DNA of 64,000 nt from assembly GCA_019218445.1 (NCBI GenBank), contig JAHUUM010000003.1, positions 62,001 to 126,000 on the forward strand. Reading direction: 5' to 3'. Numbering within the stretch: position 1 is the stretch's first letter; each line of letters opens with the position of its first letter. Positions 18,301 to 27,293 of this stretch are shown here, piece by piece. A program made the translations under genes and the position numbers. This stretch comes from Weeksellaceae bacterium TAE3-ERU29. Lineage in GTDB: Bacteria > Bacteroidota > Bacteroidia > Flavobacteriales > Weeksellaceae. Below the pieces are notes generated by a model. It was not told where the DNA came from, searched no databases, and worked only from the letters and a program-made list of their open reading frames with translations.

Positions 18301-18406
18301 TTAACCTAAGCTCATCATTATTGATGCTCTCCATTGTCTGTTGCTGTGCTTTTGTATTTGTAAAAAACAAAACAAAAACAAAAAATAACTTTATATAATT
18401 CTTCAT
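15392..18406 (-). CDS. Chondroitinase ABC-like polysaccharide lyase (PL8)
   Basis: Predicted endolyase that cleaves chondroitin, dermatan or related chains by beta-elimination. The 1004 residues have a signal peptide (to about residue 20), an N-terminal jelly-roll (SFWVYNQKPL near 107), the alpha/alpha toroid and the C-terminal beta-sandwiches. Candidate catalytic residues are H452 and Y459 in HHGNLYPAYGVGG and R512 in SGRHPTGNWG. The 7-residue H-Y spacing and the position of the arginine match His501/Tyr508/Arg560 of Proteus chondroitinase ABC I as I recall them. It has its own leader region behind a terminator and is followed by the sulfatase. Exact substrate is inferred. Confidence 0.92.
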   Translation of the reverse strand: MKNYIKLFFVFVLFFTNTKAQQQTMESINNDELRLTWNAIDGTIFRSNVSKIYNGSSMKWNWDKSNAYLQIKNFPKDIISKNDRSMFSFWVYNQKPLKDNLTVVVEQDKNNYYTFDFGLNFTGWRTAWLLFSRDVKIVGKPTVVNSVKIYAPKSQKNGELFLQDVRIIADSDPRSHMQDNQLPYVNKGVEKTANAHWSALYNFSQFPEKNYIYDELSPEMKADLKTISDRVNSAILERRLPSSMTLEKLKEEYDYWDIKKVDGFYHGKPIFTMNDREIFPKEKLPKKIVKEYTDLMLNIALKYNYSKNPQEKAELNKMYISMLNYMDDQGWAAGSGMGALHHLGYNFKGFYASCLIMKKEIAEAGILKRTEDAMYWFSGLGRIFQDKEDLPHSNVDVFNTILGGMMSAILITENEKTEATRMLAFSDWISTNMLPQLSIKGALKIDGSIVHHGNLYPAYGVGGIDGLSAIVYDLHGTSFQVSDEAYKTFKNVLMTMHRFTNPNAWSMSVSGRHPTGNWGVKATPFLYTALAGKGGVDKDLASAYMLIKNDPNDKWTKEFKKQNIEPKLQTGHWNVNYGLLDIHRRNDWLLTVRGHNRYFISHESYPGANVFGRFIAYGQLEVLYNENDKVPTNFIDEGWDWSLIPGTTTLNLPVDLMRANIINADEYSGVEEMLISDEMFAGGTNLDDQGLFSMKIHGHDKYDMGSFRANKSWFTFDNVVIALGSNITNTRTDYPTKTTLFQNFLGRVLDNENKLFINGIGVDKAVNMTKWNGNQAYILDNRRIGYVIPNSSDLDLYIGEQKSRDQKDKKDTQGYFETLTFNHGKAPKNASYEYAMLIDVDDSQLSNFAKQVKEGKVYKVKQQDGVAHILEYEPLNMSGLAIFKANKPLNNELVKNTDKPSLIMYKELSNKNYEIAITDPDLAFYEGEDDSPVVDGKRQEVSIYSREWYTTPSIPSVMKVTLKGKWKVEGDSAKVQKVEYGKNETYLYVHCEYGIATKLNLKKI

Positions 18407-18475
18407 TTTATGGTATTTTAATGCCCTATACTAAATTTAATTTATGATTTCTTATTTAACTAAAATCAACTTTAT

Positions 18476-18483
18476 CAAAGATA
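18476..18483 (-). promoter_or_regulatory. Candidate -7 box for the ABC lyase-sulfatase unit
   Basis: CAAAGATA reads TATCTTTG toward the lyase gene, 69 nt before its ATG, in the 264-bp gap behind the preceding terminator. The rest of the gap is A/T-rich with a TATATATAcTATATATA inverted repeat at about 18496-18512; I see no gene in it. Confidence 0.4.
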
Positions 18484-18591
18484 AAAAAACTTTGGTATAT
18501 ATACTATATATAAGATTCCTATTTTAAATTAATATGAATAATTTATTTTAATTTTTAAATTTTATTAACTTAATTATTGTGATTACTTAAA

Positions 18592-18631
18592 AAAAGAGCC
18601 TATAAATTTAAATATTCATAGACTCTTTGAT
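18592..18631 (-). terminator. Terminator behind the tandem PL8 genes
   Basis: On the minus strand AAAGAG-T-CTAT ... ATAG-G-CTCTTT forms a stem followed by a T run, 40 nt past the stop codon of the 708-residue lyase. It separates that unit from the ABC-like lyase. Confidence 0.75.
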
Positions 18632-18670
18632 TTTAAATATACCCGTTGTGTATTTTGTTTGAAATAAAAA

Positions 18671-20797
18671 TTAAAATGTTCTTTGGACTGTCTGCCCTCT
18701 ATACGGAGCGTTAGGAAACTGAATATTTAGTTTATGATCTTTTCCTGATTTTATATAAGTAATATTTACTTCTGTTTCTGTTTGATTAGGGTCTGCAACA
18801 CTTATTACTGTACTTTTATTTGGCAATTCCCTCAGTTGTAAAATACATGGCTTATCTACTATTACTTTATCTTTTCCCCATGCAAGAGTTCCCGGCTCAA
18901 AAAATACGGCTTGAGTAATATTTAACTTTGTATCTTCTACTGCTTGTATTTTTCCGTTATTCTCTAAAACTTTGATGTATTGGTTTGCATAATTATTTAC
19001 CAATTCATCTTTAGAAATCCCCGGCAATACAATATATTCATAAGTTGCATTTGTAGGACTAACTCCTTGATTTATCCAAAGTTTAAATATTTTATCTTCT
19101 AATTCGGTTAAAGGAAACCTTTTATTGATTTGCCCCCAACTTCCTCGCTGATTTTTATTACTCAGCTCTAACTTAGTCTTTTTAGGAAAAACATAACCTA
19201 TATCATTATGCCAAATAGCATCTGCTGTTATATTTCCTTCATTTGTAATTGAAGTTATTTGTCCGTTTTGTAATCCATAGATATCTCCTCTACTATAGGT
19301 CTGATTAACAGTTGTTGTTATATTTTCTTTCTCTTTACTTGTAATATCACTCCCTAAACATACAACTGCATCATCAAAAAAGAAATACGATTTTTTAGCT
19401 TTTACACCATCATAATCTTGTGTATAAACCGTAGCTCCATATACTCCGTCTGAAACTCCTCCTACAAAAGATGAAGTTCCTGCTTCTTTCCCCCAATTAA
19501 TTGTAATCTCTTTATCTTCATCATAATCCCGAGCTGTAACTCCCGGAATTTTATCCCATTCCCAAAACGGCATAATATTACGATATTCTCCCCCATATAC
19601 TTGAATGTTAGTAGAGCCGTCCGGTAATACTCTTCCCAGTAAATTTTCGTTATTTCCTCGTTCAGTTCTACGAGTTCTTGGGGAAACAGCCCTTACATTA
19701 AATGAATATTCCGGTCTTTTGTGAATTGTATAGTCTGCTTTCCAAAAATAAATATGCTCCGGAGTTATCCCTTCTCCAACAGCATTGTAGTCAGTAAGTC
19801 TTTTCTTAAGATCTTCTACTTTCTTAGAATAAGCACTACCCGCTACCAAAGCTATTTTAGATAAAAGATTATCTTCATTTTTAAAATCAGCAATCCACCC
19901 TTTATCTAATGCGTCTTGTCTGGAAATACCCCTCCCTTCTAAATTAAAGTCCATATTTCGTCCTCTAATTCCGGAAACATAAGTATCAAAGAAATATTTA
20001 TTAAGAATAGCTGCTTTCTCTTTTGGCAAAGCATACGGAGTCCCCACAAACCAATAAGCAGTTGTATATGCTCCTTTTATAAACTCCGATCCATAACTGG
20101 AAATATGTAATTGAGGTCCATGTTGAAAATAAGAATAATCATATTGTATTCCTTCATCTTCTAAAGTTAACGCAATCGGCTCATACACATATTCCACAGA
20201 TTTTTCCATTAAAGGTGCATCCTCAGAAATAGCTGCTCTATAAATATTCTGAATGGCAATGTCTACTTTATTTGCACCTGTCATTTCATCTGCCGAACGA
20301 GTATCTTTCATTTGTGAAAGGCATTCATCAATTACTGTCTGGTTAATTGATCCCAAAGCAGTAGACATTACAATAAGTACTCTCCCTAATTGTTTAGGAG
20401 CGTTTATATCATTATGCCACCAGTTTGTACTTTTAGGATGTGCTTTAGCCCAAAATTTAAGTCCCTTTTCTATTTTCTTTAATAGCTCGGGGTTTTTATA
20501 ATACTGATTCCCCTCAGTAGTATAAGCAATTGCCAAAAGCTCTAACCTCTTTAAATGCTCTATGGGCTTCCAATTAGTATCAGTTGTATCTTTATAATCA
20601 ACATCATTAAAAGCACCGTCATTCATTTTATCCATGTACTCCTTTATTCTATTTTTATTTGCATAACGACCTTTTTCTGATACTACACCTTGTGCAATTC
20701 TATCTCTAATTACTTTAAAATCTTGTGTATAACCAATACTTATACTTGCAAAAAATAGTATAATTACTAAAATTCTTATATAACCCCTTTTCTCCAT
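18671..20797 (-). CDS. Chondroitinase AC-like polysaccharide lyase (PL8), copy 2
   Basis: Exported lyase predicted to cleave chondroitin or hyaluronan to unsaturated disaccharides. The 708 residues have a signal peptide (to about residue 24). Landmarks fit chondroitinase AC of Pedobacter heparinus closely: W126-W127 in NWWHNDINAP, N176 in TGANKVDI, H226 and Y235 in QHGPQLHISSYG, R289 and R293 in EGRGISR, and E384 in the RTERGNNENL region. It is a tandem paralogue of the next gene upstream (about half of residues identical by eye in the N-terminal third), 14 nt apart, and the last gene before a terminator. Confidence 0.93.
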   Translation of the reverse strand: MEKRGYIRILVIILFFASISIGYTQDFKVIRDRIAQGVVSEKGRYANKNRIKEYMDKMNDGAFNDVDYKDTTDTNWKPIEHLKRLELLAIAYTTEGNQYYKNPELLKKIEKGLKFWAKAHPKSTNWWHNDINAPKQLGRVLIVMSTALGSINQTVIDECLSQMKDTRSADEMTGANKVDIAIQNIYRAAISEDAPLMEKSVEYVYEPIALTLEDEGIQYDYSYFQHGPQLHISSYGSEFIKGAYTTAYWFVGTPYALPKEKAAILNKYFFDTYVSGIRGRNMDFNLEGRGISRQDALDKGWIADFKNEDNLLSKIALVAGSAYSKKVEDLKKRLTDYNAVGEGITPEHIYFWKADYTIHKRPEYSFNVRAVSPRTRRTERGNNENLLGRVLPDGSTNIQVYGGEYRNIMPFWEWDKIPGVTARDYDEDKEITINWGKEAGTSSFVGGVSDGVYGATVYTQDYDGVKAKKSYFFFDDAVVCLGSDITSKEKENITTTVNQTYSRGDIYGLQNGQITSITNEGNITADAIWHNDIGYVFPKKTKLELSNKNQRGSWGQINKRFPLTELEDKIFKLWINQGVSPTNATYEYIVLPGISKDELVNNYANQYIKVLENNGKIQAVEDTKLNITQAVFFEPGTLAWGKDKVIVDKPCILQLRELPNKSTVISVADPNQTETEVNITYIKSGKDHKLNIQFPNAPYRGQTVQRTF

Positions 20798-20811
20798 ACT
20801 TTTATTAATAA

Positions 20812-22965
20812 TTAAATTCTTATTCTCTTCTGAATTGTTTTTCCTTTATAAACTCCTTTAGGTAAATCAAATTTTAGATTTTTAGATTTTCTTGAAGAAG
20901 TATAAACCACATTGATTTCCTCCTCTGTTTGATTTGGGTCTGCTACACTTATTTCCGTATTTCTGCGTGATAATTTTCTTACTTGTAAGATACAAGGTTT
21001 ATCAACTTTTATTTCTTGATTATCCCATTTCAAACTTCCTGATTCGTAAAAAATGATTTGTACAATATTCAATTTTTTGTTTTGTACCGCTTGAATTTTA
21101 GCATCATTTCTTAAAATCTGAATATCTTTATTATTGAAATTTACCGCTAAATTTTCTTTGGTAGAATTCGGATAAACCATATATTCATAACTTGCATTTA
21201 CAGGCTTCACACCTTGATTTATCCAAAGTTTAAAGACTTTTTCTTCCACATCGGGCAAATCGGTATGAGCTGTGTTGATTCTTCCCCAACTTCCTTTTTG
21301 GATTTCATTTGTCAATGATAAATCTGTTTTTTGAGGAAAAATATACGCTACATTATTATGCCAAATTGCATCAGCAGAAATTTTTCCGTTGGTTGTGATT
21401 TCATTGATTTTTCCATTTTGCAAAGCATAAATATTTCCTTTGCTTAATGTTTGATTGATAGTGGTTACAATCGGCTCATCGGCTTGGCTGTTAATATCCG
21501 TTCCCAAACAAACTACTGCATTGTCAAAGAAAAAATATCCTTTTTTAGCAGTAATGCTGTCATAATTTTGAGTATAAACGGTCGCTCCGTACAATCCGTC
21601 TGAAACACCGCCTACAAAAGTGGTCGTTCCGTCAATTCCCCATTCTTTTTCTTTGGGAACAGCTTCGTATTCTACGTAATCTCTGGAAGTTACACCCGGA
21701 ATTTTATCCCATTCCCAAACGGGCATAATATTAAAATATTCATCGCCTTTTACTTGAATATTTGTTGCTCCGTCAGCTAAAACATCGGCGAATAAATTCT
21801 CGTCATTTCCTCGCTCGGTTCTTTTGGTTCGAGTGGAATTGGTACGGACATTAAACGAATATCCGGGTCTTTGGTGCAATGTATAATCGCCTTTCCAAAA
21901 ATAAATATGCTGAGGTTTTACACCAAAATCAGAAGGTTTTTCTTCCAAAGTTCTCGCTACAAAATTTTCAAAATCTTTCTTTTGAGATTTGTCCACTACC
22001 ACTTCGGCAAAAGGCAAAAATCCTTCTTCAAAACCAATCTCATTCAAACTCTTTTTATCCAAAGCATTCGGGCGGGAAATTCGTCTTCCTACAATATTAA
22101 AATCAGCATATCGTCCGCGTATTGCGGGAACATAAGTATTAAAAAAATAATCATTTAAAATATCCGTTTTCTCTTTTGACAAGGCATAATTTGTCCCGAC
22201 CAACCACGATGCCACCATATATTCTCCCGACAAAAAAACTTGTCCGTAGCTGGCAATATGCAACTGAGCTCCGTGCTGTTGGTACGAATTATCATATTGA
22301 ATTCCCTCTTCTTCGGTAAATTGCAAAGGTTGGAAAGCCTCTTCCGTAGCGAATTTCATCAATTTATCATCATCAGTAACACTCGCTCGGTAAATATTAT
22401 GAATGGCAATATCCAATTTGTTTGCTCCCGTTTTTTCTTTGGGCGATGGGGCTTTCTCCATTAAGGCTATCATCTTATTTTTCAAAGATAAATCCAACGG
22501 TTTAGGTGCCACCGACATCACAACAAGAATTCTTCCCAATAATTTCGGTGCATTGATATCATTATGCCACCAGTTATTACTGGTGGGTTGCACTTCGCAC
22601 CAATAATTAAGTCCTTTATTTATAGACTCATACAAAGAATTGTCATTGTAATATTTAGTCCCTTTTTTTGTGAAAGCAATTGCTAAAGTTTCAACATTAT
22701 ATAAATGATAAATAGGTTTCCAATCTACCATAGATTTATCATGATAATCAACTGCATTCCACATTCCGTTGCATTGCTCGGTTTTCAGTAATTCGGGAAC
22801 TTCTTTTTGCAAAGTTTCGTCCGAAGTTTGAGCAATTATCATTTTGGCAATTCGCTCTCTAATGGTTTTGAAATCAGACTTATTTTGAGCAGAGACTTTC
22901 CCTACCATTACTAATAGTAATAAAGGGAGAAGACCACGATAAACACTTTTTTTTAAAGCATTCAT
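20812..22965 (-). CDS. Chondroitinase AC-like polysaccharide lyase (PL8), copy 1
   Basis: This 717-residue exported lyase is a paralogue of the following gene. The signal peptide ends near residue 26 (KVSAQ). Catalytic landmarks are complete: W132-W133 in NWWHNDINAP, N182 in GANKLDI, H231 and Y240 in QHGAQLHIASYG, R294 and R298 in VGRRISR, and the RTERGNDENL stretch. The middle of the gene is more G+C-rich than its sister: one 60-base block at 21601 has 45 percent against 37 percent for a roughly corresponding block at 19681. It sits 9 nt behind the DUF4861 gene. Divergent specificity (hyaluronan versus chondroitin) is possible but unproven. Confidence 0.93.
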   Translation of the reverse strand: MNALKKSVYRGLLPLLLLVMVGKVSAQNKSDFKTIRERIAKMIIAQTSDETLQKEVPELLKTEQCNGMWNAVDYHDKSMVDWKPIYHLYNVETLAIAFTKKGTKYYNDNSLYESINKGLNYWCEVQPTSNNWWHNDINAPKLLGRILVVMSVAPKPLDLSLKNKMIALMEKAPSPKEKTGANKLDIAIHNIYRASVTDDDKLMKFATEEAFQPLQFTEEEGIQYDNSYQQHGAQLHIASYGQVFLSGEYMVASWLVGTNYALSKEKTDILNDYFFNTYVPAIRGRYADFNIVGRRISRPNALDKKSLNEIGFEEGFLPFAEVVVDKSQKKDFENFVARTLEEKPSDFGVKPQHIYFWKGDYTLHQRPGYSFNVRTNSTRTKRTERGNDENLFADVLADGATNIQVKGDEYFNIMPVWEWDKIPGVTSRDYVEYEAVPKEKEWGIDGTTTFVGGVSDGLYGATVYTQNYDSITAKKGYFFFDNAVVCLGTDINSQADEPIVTTINQTLSKGNIYALQNGKINEITTNGKISADAIWHNNVAYIFPQKTDLSLTNEIQKGSWGRINTAHTDLPDVEEKVFKLWINQGVKPVNASYEYMVYPNSTKENLAVNFNNKDIQILRNDAKIQAVQNKKLNIVQIIFYESGSLKWDNQEIKVDKPCILQVRKLSRRNTEISVADPNQTEEEINVVYTSSRKSKNLKFDLPKGVYKGKTIQKRIRI

Positions 22966-22974
22966 TTTATTTCA

Positions 22975-24207
22975 TTATTTAACAACTGTTACTTGTAGAG
23001 GATTGTCAATACTTTTTTCAAAATTTTGAAGATAAGTAATCCAATCTTTTTCTGTAGGGATTGAACCTTTTGTCCAACCTGCACCCCAATAATAAACAAA
23101 TGGCTCATTTGGCACATAAGTATTGATTGCTAACAAATGTCCATAAGCTTTTATCGCTTTGATTTTCTCTTCATCAAAAGGAAGAGTTTTCATTTCTTTT
23201 GCAGATTTTGGGAATACTGCTCCCACAAAAATTTCTCCGTTAGATTTGTCCGGTGTATTCGTCGGATCTATATAACTCATATATCTTTTATTTGGAGCTA
23301 TATTGATTCTTTGTATGCTATCATGTAATACAATTCCTGTCCCAAGAAGACTTTCTTTTGTTAGTCCGTCATAAGTTATTTTCGTTTTATTTAATTGAGA
23401 ACCTACATCTAAAGAAATTACTCTTTGCTCTATTACCTCCTCATTATCATATACTAATGGTGTAAAAGTTAATTTTACAGTAAAGCGTAATGGTCCGTTA
23501 TCTAATATTTTATAATCTTTATAACAATAAGGATAAACAATTGTATCGCCTTTCATAAGTGCAGTAACGCCTGAACCTAAAGTAGGGCCAACACTATAAC
23601 AATCTAATCCGTAACCTCTGTCATAGTGATAAGAAATAGATTGCCATAGTTTTAATGAACGTTCCGGGTCGGTTTCTTTTAATTCGTTAGAAAGTTTACG
23701 GGTTTCCTCATCGGTTTCTTTAGCATAAAGCGTATCTAAAACCGGTAAATCTGTTCCTCTTTTCGGGAATAAATCATAACCATAAGAAGTTTCTCCGGTC
23801 TGCTGTAAAGAAGGTCCATACGCACGGAATCCCATAACATCATTTTCCCATGCCATATCGTCTAAACGCTCAGGATATTGTCGTCCTTGTGCTTTATTCG
23901 GAAATTTTTGTGGTGTTCCTTTTTTAATGGTAAATTTACTTACACTATTAGCCGGAATAGATGCTAAAAAGATAAGTTTATCATCATACGTAAATTGAAA
24001 CGGAATCTCTGTTCCTGCCGAATCTACAACAATAATAGTATTTTTATCTCTGTAAAAATCAGGTAATTCCTTGATATTTACTTCTACCATTTCGTTATTT
24101 CTGTCTATTTCAAGTGTGTTTTTAACTTCAATAACAGGATCTGTTTTTTTCTCACATGCAGTCAACAGTATAAAACCTAATACGAAATAAAAGAGTTTCT
24201 TTTTCAT
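22975..24207 (-). CDS. DUF4861 domain-containing lipoprotein
   Basis: The 410-residue protein has a lipobox (LLTACEKK, cysteine near residue 18), so it is membrane-anchored outside the cytoplasm. The body matches the DUF4861 pattern: WENDVMGFRAYGPSLQQTGE near 120, a YHYDRGYGLDCYSVGPTLGSG stretch near 195 and the terminal FVYYWGAGWTKGS. DUF4861 genes frequently accompany polysaccharide-lyase and uronate loci. Here it heads the operon with the two PL8 lyases, and no GH88 unsaturated glucuronyl hydrolase is present. It is therefore the best local candidate for processing unsaturated oligosaccharides, which is inference from context only. Confidence 0.85.
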   Translation of the reverse strand: MKKKLFYFVLGFILLTACEKKTDPVIEVKNTLEIDRNNEMVEVNIKELPDFYRDKNTIIVVDSAGTEIPFQFTYDDKLIFLASIPANSVSKFTIKKGTPQKFPNKAQGRQYPERLDDMAWENDVMGFRAYGPSLQQTGETSYGYDLFPKRGTDLPVLDTLYAKETDEETRKLSNELKETDPERSLKLWQSISYHYDRGYGLDCYSVGPTLGSGVTALMKGDTIVYPYCYKDYKILDNGPLRFTVKLTFTPLVYDNEEVIEQRVISLDVGSQLNKTKITYDGLTKESLLGTGIVLHDSIQRINIAPNKRYMSYIDPTNTPDKSNGEIFVGAVFPKSAKEMKTLPFDEEKIKAIKAYGHLLAINTYVPNEPFVYYWGAGWTKGSIPTEKDWITYLQNFEKSIDNPLQVTVVK

Positions 24208-24265
24208 TATATTTTATTTAATAATTTCCTTATTTTAAGACATTCTCAATGCACTAAAGTACAAA

Positions 24266-24300
24266 AAAAATCGCTAATTTTTAAGTTTTTAGCGATTTTT
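24266..24300 (-). terminator. Terminator behind the uronate catabolic genes
   Basis: Perfect 12-bp stem AAAAATCGCTAA/TTAGCGATTTTT with an 11-nt loop between eda and the DUF4861 gene, 26 nt past the eda stop. Confidence 0.85.
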
Positions 24301-24325
24301 GATATTATTATTTTTTATACTTTAA

Positions 24326-24994
24326 TTACCCTCTCGCTTCTTGAACGTATTTTAATGCATTTTTACAATTTTCAGTAATCTCATCCCAGTTTTTACCATC
24401 TATTTTGTCTTTAGGGAATAATTTAGATCCCATTCCTACACATTTCGCTCCAGCTCCTAACCATTTGCTAATGTTTTCTTTAGATGGCTCTACTCCGCCG
24501 GTTACCATAATTTTTGTCCAAGGGAGTGGTGCTAATAATGATTTTACAAAACTTGCTCCTAAAACATCTCCAGGGAATACTTTACATAAATCACAACCTA
24601 CTTCTTGTGCAAATCCTACTTCAGATACGCTTCCACAACCCGGTACATAAGGTACTGAACGACGGTTACAAACTTTCGCTACATCCGGATTGAATAATGG
24701 TCCTACTACGAAATCTGCTCCTAATTGCATATAAAGTGCTGCTGTAGGTGCATCTACGATAGATCCTATTCCGATTGCCATATCCGGACATTCTTTACGA
24801 ACGAATTTCGATAATTCACCGAATATTTCATGAGCGAAATCCCCACGATTAGTGAACTCAAAAGCTCTTACACCTCCGGCGTAACAAGCTTTTATTACGT
24901 TTTTAGAAACCTCAACATCGCTGTTATAAAATACAGGTACCATTCCTGTTGAGATTACTTTATCCAATACTTGAACTTTATCAAACTTTGCCAT
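24326..24994 (-). CDS. eda: 2-dehydro-3-deoxy-phosphogluconate (KDPG) aldolase
   Basis: Last enzyme of the uronate route: splits KDPG into pyruvate and glyceraldehyde-3-phosphate. The 222 residues form the class I TIM-barrel of the Eda family. Markers are GMVPVFYN near the start, EFTNRGD (with the general glutamate), [25 protein letters not shown] with the Schiff-base lysine (near residue 138) and the phosphate-binding MVTGGVEPS. It is the last gene before a terminator, 86 nt behind the second KDG kinase. That gap has a GTTTAAA-N7-TTTAAAC inverted repeat of unclear meaning. Confidence 0.95.
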   Translation of the reverse strand: MAKFDKVQVLDKVISTGMVPVFYNSDVEVSKNVIKACYAGGVRAFEFTNRGDFAHEIFGELSKFVRKECPDMAIGIGSIVDAPTAALYMQLGADFVVGPLFNPDVAKVCNRRSVPYVPGCGSVSEVGFAQEVGCDLCKVFPGDVLGASFVKSLLAPLPWTKIMVTGGVEPSKENISKWLGAGAKCVGMGSKLFPKDKIDGKNWDEITENCKNALKYVQEARG

Positions 24995-25080
24995 TTTTAT
25001 ATTTTTTTGTTTATTTCTGAATAATTATTTAATAATAAGCGTTTAAACTAATAATTTAAACCTTTTTTCACACTATTATT

Positions 25081-26103
25081 TTAGCGTTTTATATGCCCTG
25101 AACCTCCGCTCTCTATGAAAGTTTCTACATCTTCTACAGAAACTTGGTTAAAGTCTCCTCGAATAGTAAGTTTTAAAACAGAAGCTGCAACACCAAACTC
25201 TAAAGCTTCTTGTTTATCTTTTCCGGAAACCAACCCGTGAATTAGTCCGCCTGTAAAAGCATCTCCACCACCTACTCTTCCTATAATATTATCTACATCA
25301 TAGTATTTAGAAGTATATAATTTATCTTCGCTATAAAGCAAAACTTTCAATCCGTTGTGCGTAGCCGAAAAAGATTCTCTTAATGGATTGGCTATGATTT
25401 CAAAATTAAATCTTTCTTTCATTTCACGAAAAGATTCTTCAAATTCTTCAGGTGATTTATCCATTGCAATATTTCCGCTGGACGGCGTAAAACCTAAGGC
25501 GGCTTGTGCATGGTATTCATTCCCTATATACACATCTACATATTCCATTAAAGGAATCATAACAGATTGTGCTTTTTCTTTACTCCATAATTTCTCTCTG
25601 TAGTTAAGATCTACTGAAACTTTTACGTTATGCCTCTTTGTAGCTTTACAGGCTAAGCGTGTTATTTCTGCTACATTATCGCTTAAAGCCGGGGTAATTC
25701 CTGACCAGTGAAACCAATCGGCATCTTTCATAATAGCATCAAAATCAAAATCCTCCGGTTTTGCTTCTGCTATTGCTGATCTTTCTCTGTCATATACAAT
25801 TTTACTTCGTCTAATAGAGTCGCCTTCTTCCAAAAAATAAATTCCTAATCGGCGTCCTCCTTTGGCTATATGGCGAGTAGATATTCCATACTGCCTTAAA
25901 TTGTTGATAACGGCTTGTCCTAATTCGTTATCGGGCACTTTTGATATAAAATATACATCATGCCCAAAATTCGCACAACTCACAGCTACATTGGCTTCTC
26001 CTCCTCCATATACTGCATCAAAACCCGTTGCCTGAATTATTTTTAGATTTTTTACGGTAGATAATCTAAGCATTATCTCCCCCAATGTTACTATTTTAGC
26101 CAT
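25081..26103 (-). CDS. kdgK: 2-dehydro-3-deoxygluconokinase (PfkB family), copy 2
   Basis: Phosphorylates 2-keto-3-deoxygluconate to KDPG. The 340 residues have the PfkB layout: GEIMLRLS at the start, GGGEANVAVSCANFG near 33, VDLNYREKLW near 164 and the anion-hole/catalytic-base motif GRVGGGDAFTGGLIHG near 276. It is a paralogue of the gene upstream, about half identical by eye, but is separated from it by a terminator-like hairpin. Two kinases in one locus may mean one acts on a different deoxy-keto sugar; both keep the active-site aspartate. Confidence 0.9.
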   Translation of the reverse strand: MAKIVTLGEIMLRLSTVKNLKIIQATGFDAVYGGGEANVAVSCANFGHDVYFISKVPDNELGQAVINNLRQYGISTRHIAKGGRRLGIYFLEEGDSIRRSKIVYDRERSAIAEAKPEDFDFDAIMKDADWFHWSGITPALSDNVAEITRLACKATKRHNVKVSVDLNYREKLWSKEKAQSVMIPLMEYVDVYIGNEYHAQAALGFTPSSGNIAMDKSPEEFEESFREMKERFNFEIIANPLRESFSATHNGLKVLLYSEDKLYTSKYYDVDNIIGRVGGGDAFTGGLIHGLVSGKDKQEALEFGVAASVLKLTIRGDFNQVSVEDVETFIESGGSGHIKR

Positions 26104-26141
26104 AATTCCTATTAGCTTTATGTTGTTGAGTTGAATTTTTT

Positions 26142-26177
26142 AACAAAAACTCCCATTGAAAAATGGAAGTTTTTGTT
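26142..26177 (-). terminator. Hairpin between the two KDG kinase genes
   Basis: AACAAAAACT-C-CCATT, a GAAA loop, AATGG-A-AGTTTTTGTT: a stem of about 15 bp with one mismatch, 22 nt past the first kinase gene. It may terminate or attenuate transcription into the second kinase and eda. Confidence 0.75.
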
Positions 26178-26198
26178 ATTAAAAGATTTCTCTTTTTC

Positions 26199-27239
26199 TT
26201 ATCTTACAACTCGTCCTGAACCGTCTCCACCCATAAGGTTTTCAACTTCTTCAGGTTTCACAAGGTTAAAGTCACCGTAAACAGTGTGTTTTAAGCAAGA
26301 TGCGGCTACTGCAAAATTAAGGGCTTTTTGATCATCATTCGGGTAAGTAATTAATCCGTAAATTAATCCTCCCATAAATGAATCTCCACCTCCTACTCTA
26401 TCAACAATGTGAGTAATGTCGTAACGACGAGATTGGTATAATTTATCAGAATATAAACATCCGCCCCAAGTGTTGTGGTTGGCATTGATAGAACCTCTTA
26501 AAGTAATAATTACTTTTTTAGCTCTTGGGAATTTCTGCATTAATTGTTTACATACTGATTCAAATTCAGCAGCATTTACTTCACCACCGGTATGCTCAAC
26601 CTCAAATCCTTCAGGTTTGATTCCGAATACTTTTTCAGCATCTTCCTCGTTTCCTAAGATTACATCACAACCTTCTACTAAAGCAGGCATAATATCTGAT
26701 GCTTTTTTACCGTATTTCCATAAGTTTTTACGGAAGTTTAAATCACAAGATACAGTAACCCCCATCTCGTTAGCAACTTTAATTGCCTCTAAACAAGCAT
26801 CTGCCGCTCCTTGAGAAAGTGCAGGTGTAATACCTGTCCAGTGGAACCATTGTGCATCTTTAAATATTTCTTTCCAGTCAATCGTTCCAGGTTTAATTTC
26901 TGAAATAGCTGAATTAGCTCTGTCATAAACTACTTTAGATGGACGAGCTACTGCTCCTGTCTCTAAGAAATAGATACCCACACGGTCACCTCCTCTAAGA
27001 ATGTGAGATGTTCCTACGTTATATTTTCTTAAATCTGACAAACACCATTCTGCAATATCATTTTTAGGCAATTGTGTTACGAATTCTGTTGGAATTCCGT
27101 AATTAGCTAATGATACTGCTACGTTTGCCTCTCCACCACCAAAAGTGGCATTTAAACTGTTTGATTGAATGAATCTATTATATCCCGGTGTTGCTAAACG
27201 CAACATAACTTCTCCAAAAGTTACTACTTTTTTTTGCAT
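26199..27239 (-). CDS. kdgK: 2-dehydro-3-deoxygluconokinase (PfkB family), copy 1
   Basis: The 346-residue PfkB-family sugar kinase is predicted to make KDPG from 2-keto-3-deoxygluconate. It shows GEVMLRLATPGYNRFIQ near the start, FGGGEANVAVSLANYG near 32, VSCDLNFRKNLW near 167 and DRVGGGDSFMGGLIYG near 283 with the catalytic aspartate. It follows kduI by 54 nt and ends at a hairpin before its paralogue. The order kduD-IIC-kduI-kdgK matches the pathway order after the lyases, which supports the assignment. Confidence 0.92.
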   Translation of the reverse strand: MQKKVVTFGEVMLRLATPGYNRFIQSNSLNATFGGGEANVAVSLANYGIPTEFVTQLPKNDIAEWCLSDLRKYNVGTSHILRGGDRVGIYFLETGAVARPSKVVYDRANSAISEIKPGTIDWKEIFKDAQWFHWTGITPALSQGAADACLEAIKVANEMGVTVSCDLNFRKNLWKYGKKASDIMPALVEGCDVILGNEEDAEKVFGIKPEGFEVEHTGGEVNAAEFESVCKQLMQKFPRAKKVIITLRGSINANHNTWGGCLYSDKLYQSRRYDITHIVDRVGGGDSFMGGLIYGLITYPNDDQKALNFAVAASCLKHTVYGDFNLVKPEEVENLMGGDGSGRVVR

Positions 27240-27293
27240 AAAATATATTTTAATTATTTATAAACTTATTAATTCTTAAACTTGATTAGAGTA

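Noticed and set aside
18496-18512. TATATATAcTATATATA inverted repeat as operator
   Set aside because: Simple A/T alternation in an A/T-rich gap; it could easily arise by chance.
25041-25061. GTTTAAA-N7-TTTAAAC inverted repeat between kdgK and eda
   Set aside because: Short and A/T-only apart from its ends; no second copy seen, so not called as a site.
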